DNA of 8,093 nt from Desulfurococcales archaeon (lineage in GTDB: Archaea; Thermoproteota; Thermoprotei_A; Sulfolobales; WAQK01). The notes beneath the pieces are model-generated. The model was not told the origin of the DNA and did not search any database. It saw only the letters and a list, made by a program, of their open reading frames with translations. A program made the position numbers and the translations under genes. The stretch spans positions 1 to 8,093 of the forward strand of contig JALURJ010000304.1 in assembly GCA_027016915.1 (NCBI GenBank), in the 5' to 3' direction. Positions 6,341 to 8,093 of the stretch are shown in pieces. The first letter of the stretch is position 1. Each line of letters starts with the position of its first letter.

Positions 6341-6348
6341 TAGTTTAC
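6341..6348 (+). promoter_or_regulatory. Weak TATA-like site before deoxyhypusine synthase
   Basis: TAGTTTAC is centred about 25 nt before the TTG start at 6369, which would give a leaderless mRNA; no convincing Shine-Dalgarno sequence precedes that TTG. The 87-bp gap also permits co-transcription with the methyltransferase gene. Confidence 0.25.
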
Positions 6349-6368
6349 ATGCTGCAACTCTCAGGGCT

Positions 6369-7310
6369 TTGGAGGTGGCATACTTGGCTGGAGGAGAGTA
6401 TAGGAGGGTTGCCGATGTCAGGGTCTCGCCGGACATGAGTATAGTGGACCTAATAGATGCCTACAGGAAAATACATGGCTTCATGGCGGGCCATTTGGCG
6501 GAAGCGGTGGATGTTCTACGTGAAGGTATGAGCGCCGAACTCCGGTTTCTCTCATTCACTGGGAACCTCGTATCTACCGGTCTTAGAGGCGTGCTGGCGC
6601 AGGCTATACGGGAGGGCCTCTTCAACGTAGTTATAACTACCTGCGGTGCTGTGGACCACGATATTGCAAGGAGCTTTGGAGGAGAATATTATAGGGGGTT
6701 CTTTGAAGCTGACGATTCCGAGCTCCATGAGAGAGGTGTACATAGGCTAGGAAACGTATTCATACCTATCGACAGCTATGGGCCCCTGATAGAGAGAGTA
6801 GTCTTTAACGTGCTGGACGAGTTGGCGGGGAACAAGAAGCAATGGGGGGTTAGGGAGCTTCTCTGGGAGTTTGGCAAGAGGATAAAAGATGAGAATTCCA
6901 TTCTACGGGCCGCCTACGAGGCTGGGGTGCCGGTCTATGTGCCTGGCATAGTTGATGGGAGCTTCGGCACCGCCGTCTTCATGCACTCGCAGTCAAGCGG
7001 CGTTAAGCTAGACCTACTGGCAGACATGAAGGAGCTGGCGGACCTCGTGTTCTCCGCTAAAACCTCAGCAGCCCTCATAGTGGGAGGTGGGATAAGCAAG
7101 CATCACACTATTTGGTGGAACCAGTTCAAGGGAGGGCTCGACTACGTTGTCTATGTCACTACTGCCGTGGAGTACGATGGAAGCCTTAGCGGAGCCCATC
7201 CCAGGGAGGCCATTTCGTGGGGCAAGGTAAAGGCAGGCTCTAGAAGGGTCGTGGTCTACGCTGACGCCACGCTGGTCGTTCCAGTCTTGATAGCGGGTCT
7301 ACTAGCATAA
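6369..7310 (+). CDS. dys: Deoxyhypusine synthase
   Basis: Transfers the aminobutyl group of spermidine to one lysine of translation factor aIF5A, the first step of hypusine/deoxyhypusine formation (cytoplasmic, NAD-dependent, homotetramer). The 313-residue length is normal for archaea. Family motifs run in order: FLSFTGNLVSTGLRG (60-74), TTCGAVDHDIARSFGG (90-105), YVPGIVDGSFG (190-200), GGGISKHH (239-246), TAVEYDGSLSGA (265-276) and ISWGKV (282-287). Lys286 matches the lysine that forms the enzyme-substrate intermediate (human Lys329) and His245 matches human His288. The TTG at 6369 is the first possible start after the in-frame TAG at 6315; GTG 6375 or TTG 6384 would shorten it only slightly, and the family's N-terminus is variable. 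Upstream on the same strand is the RNA methyltransferase, another translation-related gene. Confidence 0.96.
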   Translation: MEVAYLAGGEYRRVADVRVSPDMSIVDLIDAYRKIHGFMAGHLAEAVDVLREGMSAELRFLSFTGNLVSTGLRGVLAQAIREGLFNVVITTCGAVDHDIARSFGGEYYRGFFEADDSELHERGVHRLGNVFIPIDSYGPLIERVVFNVLDELAGNKKQWGVRELLWEFGKRIKDENSILRAAYEAGVPVYVPGIVDGSFGTAVFMHSQSSGVKLDLLADMKELADLVFSAKTSAALIVGGGISKHHTIWWNQFKGGLDYVVYVTTAVEYDGSLSGAHPREAISWGKVKAGSRRVVVYADATLVVPVLIAGLLA

Positions 7311-7351
7311 TATTTTCGGCCAACCGCTGTAAATTGATGGGACGAAAATAT
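7310..7351. repeat. 9-bp perfect inverted repeat after dys
   Basis: ATATTTTCG (7310-7318) and CGAAAATAT (7343-7351) are exact inverted copies separated by 24 bp, starting at the last base of the dys stop codon. The left arm includes a T-run that could end the dys transcript; the right arm runs into AAAATATATTA, a possible second TATA for top6B. It may be a terminator stem, an operator or chance. Confidence 0.4.
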
Positions 7352-7380
7352 ATTAGTGCGTGGCTGATAAACCTGCGTGG

Positions 7381-7386
7381 TTTAAA
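7381..7386 (+). promoter_or_regulatory. TATA box for top6B
   Basis: TTTAAA centred about 45 nt before the ATG at 7429. A transcription start about 25 nt downstream, near 7409, would leave a ~20 nt leader carrying the AGGAGG ribosome binding site. Confidence 0.55.
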
Positions 7387-7413
7387 GGGTAACCGGATCT
7401 AAACAAGTGTTTT

Positions 7414-7420
7414 AGGAGGA
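7414..7420 (+). promoter_or_regulatory. Shine-Dalgarno site of top6B
   Basis: AGGAGGA, 8 nt before the ATG at 7429. It is a strong match to the anti-Shine-Dalgarno sequence and supports this start. Confidence 0.75.
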
Positions 7421-7428
7421 GAGTAGCC

Positions 7429-8093
7429 ATGCCTAGCGGTGCGGCAGTGCCCGAGACGTTTAAGAGTCTAAGCGCCGCGGAGTTCTTCTACAGAAACAGA
7501 GAGATAGCTGGCTTTGCCAACCCTACAAGGGCCCTCTACCAGACGGTTAGGGAGCTGGTGGAGAACGCCCTCGACGCCACGGACACCCACGGCATACTTC
7601 CCATAATTAAGCTCTATATCGAAAGGTCGAAGGATAACCCCAACCACTACATAGTCACTGTGGAGGATAACGGTGTAGGCATACCGCCCCAGTACGTGCC
7701 AAGAGCATTTGGCCAGGTCCTCTTCAGCTCCAAGTACGTGCTCAGGCAGACCAGAGGCATGTACGGTTTAGGCGCCAAGATGGCCATACTCTACGGCCAG
7801 ATAACTACAGGCAAACCGGTTGAAGTGATAACCTCTCCCGTAGTCTCGGGCAGGATATACTATTTCAAGCTTAACATAGACATTAAGCAGAACAAGCCCC
7901 TAATCCTCGAGCAGAAGAGCTGGAGGAAGAATAGTAGGTGGCATGGAACCATAGTTAGCATCACTGTTGAGGGCGACTGGTCCAGGGCGAGACAATATAT
8001 CTACGACTATATCGAGAAGACCGCTGTTGCCGCACCCTACGCAGAGCTTGTCTTCAGAGACCCCGACGGCAAGGTGACAAGGTACCTCAGGGC
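7429..8093 (+). CDS. top6B: DNA topoisomerase VI subunit B, N-terminal part (runs off the window)
   Basis: ATPase subunit of the A2B2 type IIB topoisomerase that relaxes and decatenates archaeal chromosomes; ATP-driven dimerisation of B closes the gate around the second duplex. The window holds 221 codons of about 530, which is the GHKL (Bergerat) ATP-binding domain; the H2TH and transducer domains lie beyond the edge. Motifs seen are SAAEFFYRNREIAGF (15-29), the N-box RELVENALDA (41-50) with catalytic Glu42 and Mg-binding Asn46, the G1 motif DNGVGI (80-85), and the G2 lid RGMYGLGAK (109-117). A TATA box, a leader and an AGGAGG site precede the ATG, so the gene probably has its own promoter. 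In many archaea top6A follows directly, which would be just outside this window. Confidence 0.96.
   Translation, partial: MPSGAAVPETFKSLSAAEFFYRNREIAGFANPTRALYQTVRELVENALDATDTHGILPIIKLYIERSKDNPNHYIVTVEDNGVGIPPQYVPRAFGQVLFSSKYVLRQTRGMYGLGAKMAILYGQITTGKPVEVITSPVVSGRIYYFKLNIDIKQNKPLILEQKSWRKNSRWHGTIVSITVEGDWSRARQYIYDYIEKTAVAAPYAELVFRDPDGKVTRYLR

Noticed and set aside
6349..6438. ATG at 6349 as start of dys or of a small upstream peptide
   Set aside because: It is out of frame with dys and reaches TGA after 29 codons with no ribosome binding site; no support for translation.
7333..7366. C/D box guide RNA suggested by TGATGG and CTGA
   Set aside because: The C box is imperfect, no C'/D' pair is present, and the spacing does not fit an archaeal C/D sRNA.

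Overview
This window comes from an archaeon, most likely a hyperthermophilic crenarchaeote (Thermoproteota, Desulfurococcales-like). The pointers are deoxyhypusine synthase (archaea and eukaryotes), topoisomerase VI subunit B next to it, a type IV pilin with a class III signal peptide, TTTAAA-type TATA boxes, GGTGA/GGAGG ribosome binding sites, arginine written mostly as AGG/AGA, and four TTG start codons among the five genes whose start is visible. Frequent UUG/GUG starts are reported for Hyperthermus butylicus, but I cannot name a species from this window.

Layout. Bases 1-782 (+) hold the last ~260 codons of the RNA ligase RtcB. Its stop overlaps by 11 bp, tail to tail, the end of a minus-strand three-gene operon, transcribed from about 5063 down to 772: a small type IV pilin (5039-4614), a VirB11/GspE-type secretion ATPase interrupted by an intein (4535-2235), and a TadC/FlaJ-type polytopic membrane platform (2238-772). 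This is a minimal archaeal pilus assembly set: filament subunit, motor and membrane anchor. No archaellum accessory genes (flaF/G/H) are visible, so a pilus is more likely than an archaellum. A pyrimidine tract after the pilin gene may reduce read-through into the motor genes. Motor and platform overlap by 4 bp (TTGA).

From an 84-bp divergent promoter region, which may use one symmetrical TATA element in both directions, the plus strand carries an RlmI-like SAM-dependent RNA cytosine-C5 methyltransferase (5124-6281), deoxyhypusine synthase (6369-7310, modifies aIF5A) and the first 221 codons of topoisomerase VI subunit B (7429 to the window end). These three are translation and DNA-topology housekeeping genes. 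No gene-free stretch exceeds 300 bases; the longest gaps are 118 bp (7311-7428), 87 bp (6282-6368), 84 bp (5040-5123) and 78 bp (4536-4613). I saw no tRNA, rRNA, CRISPR array or insertion sequence.

The main item of interest is the 265-residue intein in the pilus ATPase. It sits between the Walker B region and the His box, at what appears to be the known KlbA intein site. It has all canonical splicing residues, including Cys1, whereas the KlbA inteins I know are class 2 with Ala1. It also carries a shrunken LAGLIDADG endonuclease remnant whose catalytic acids are missing.
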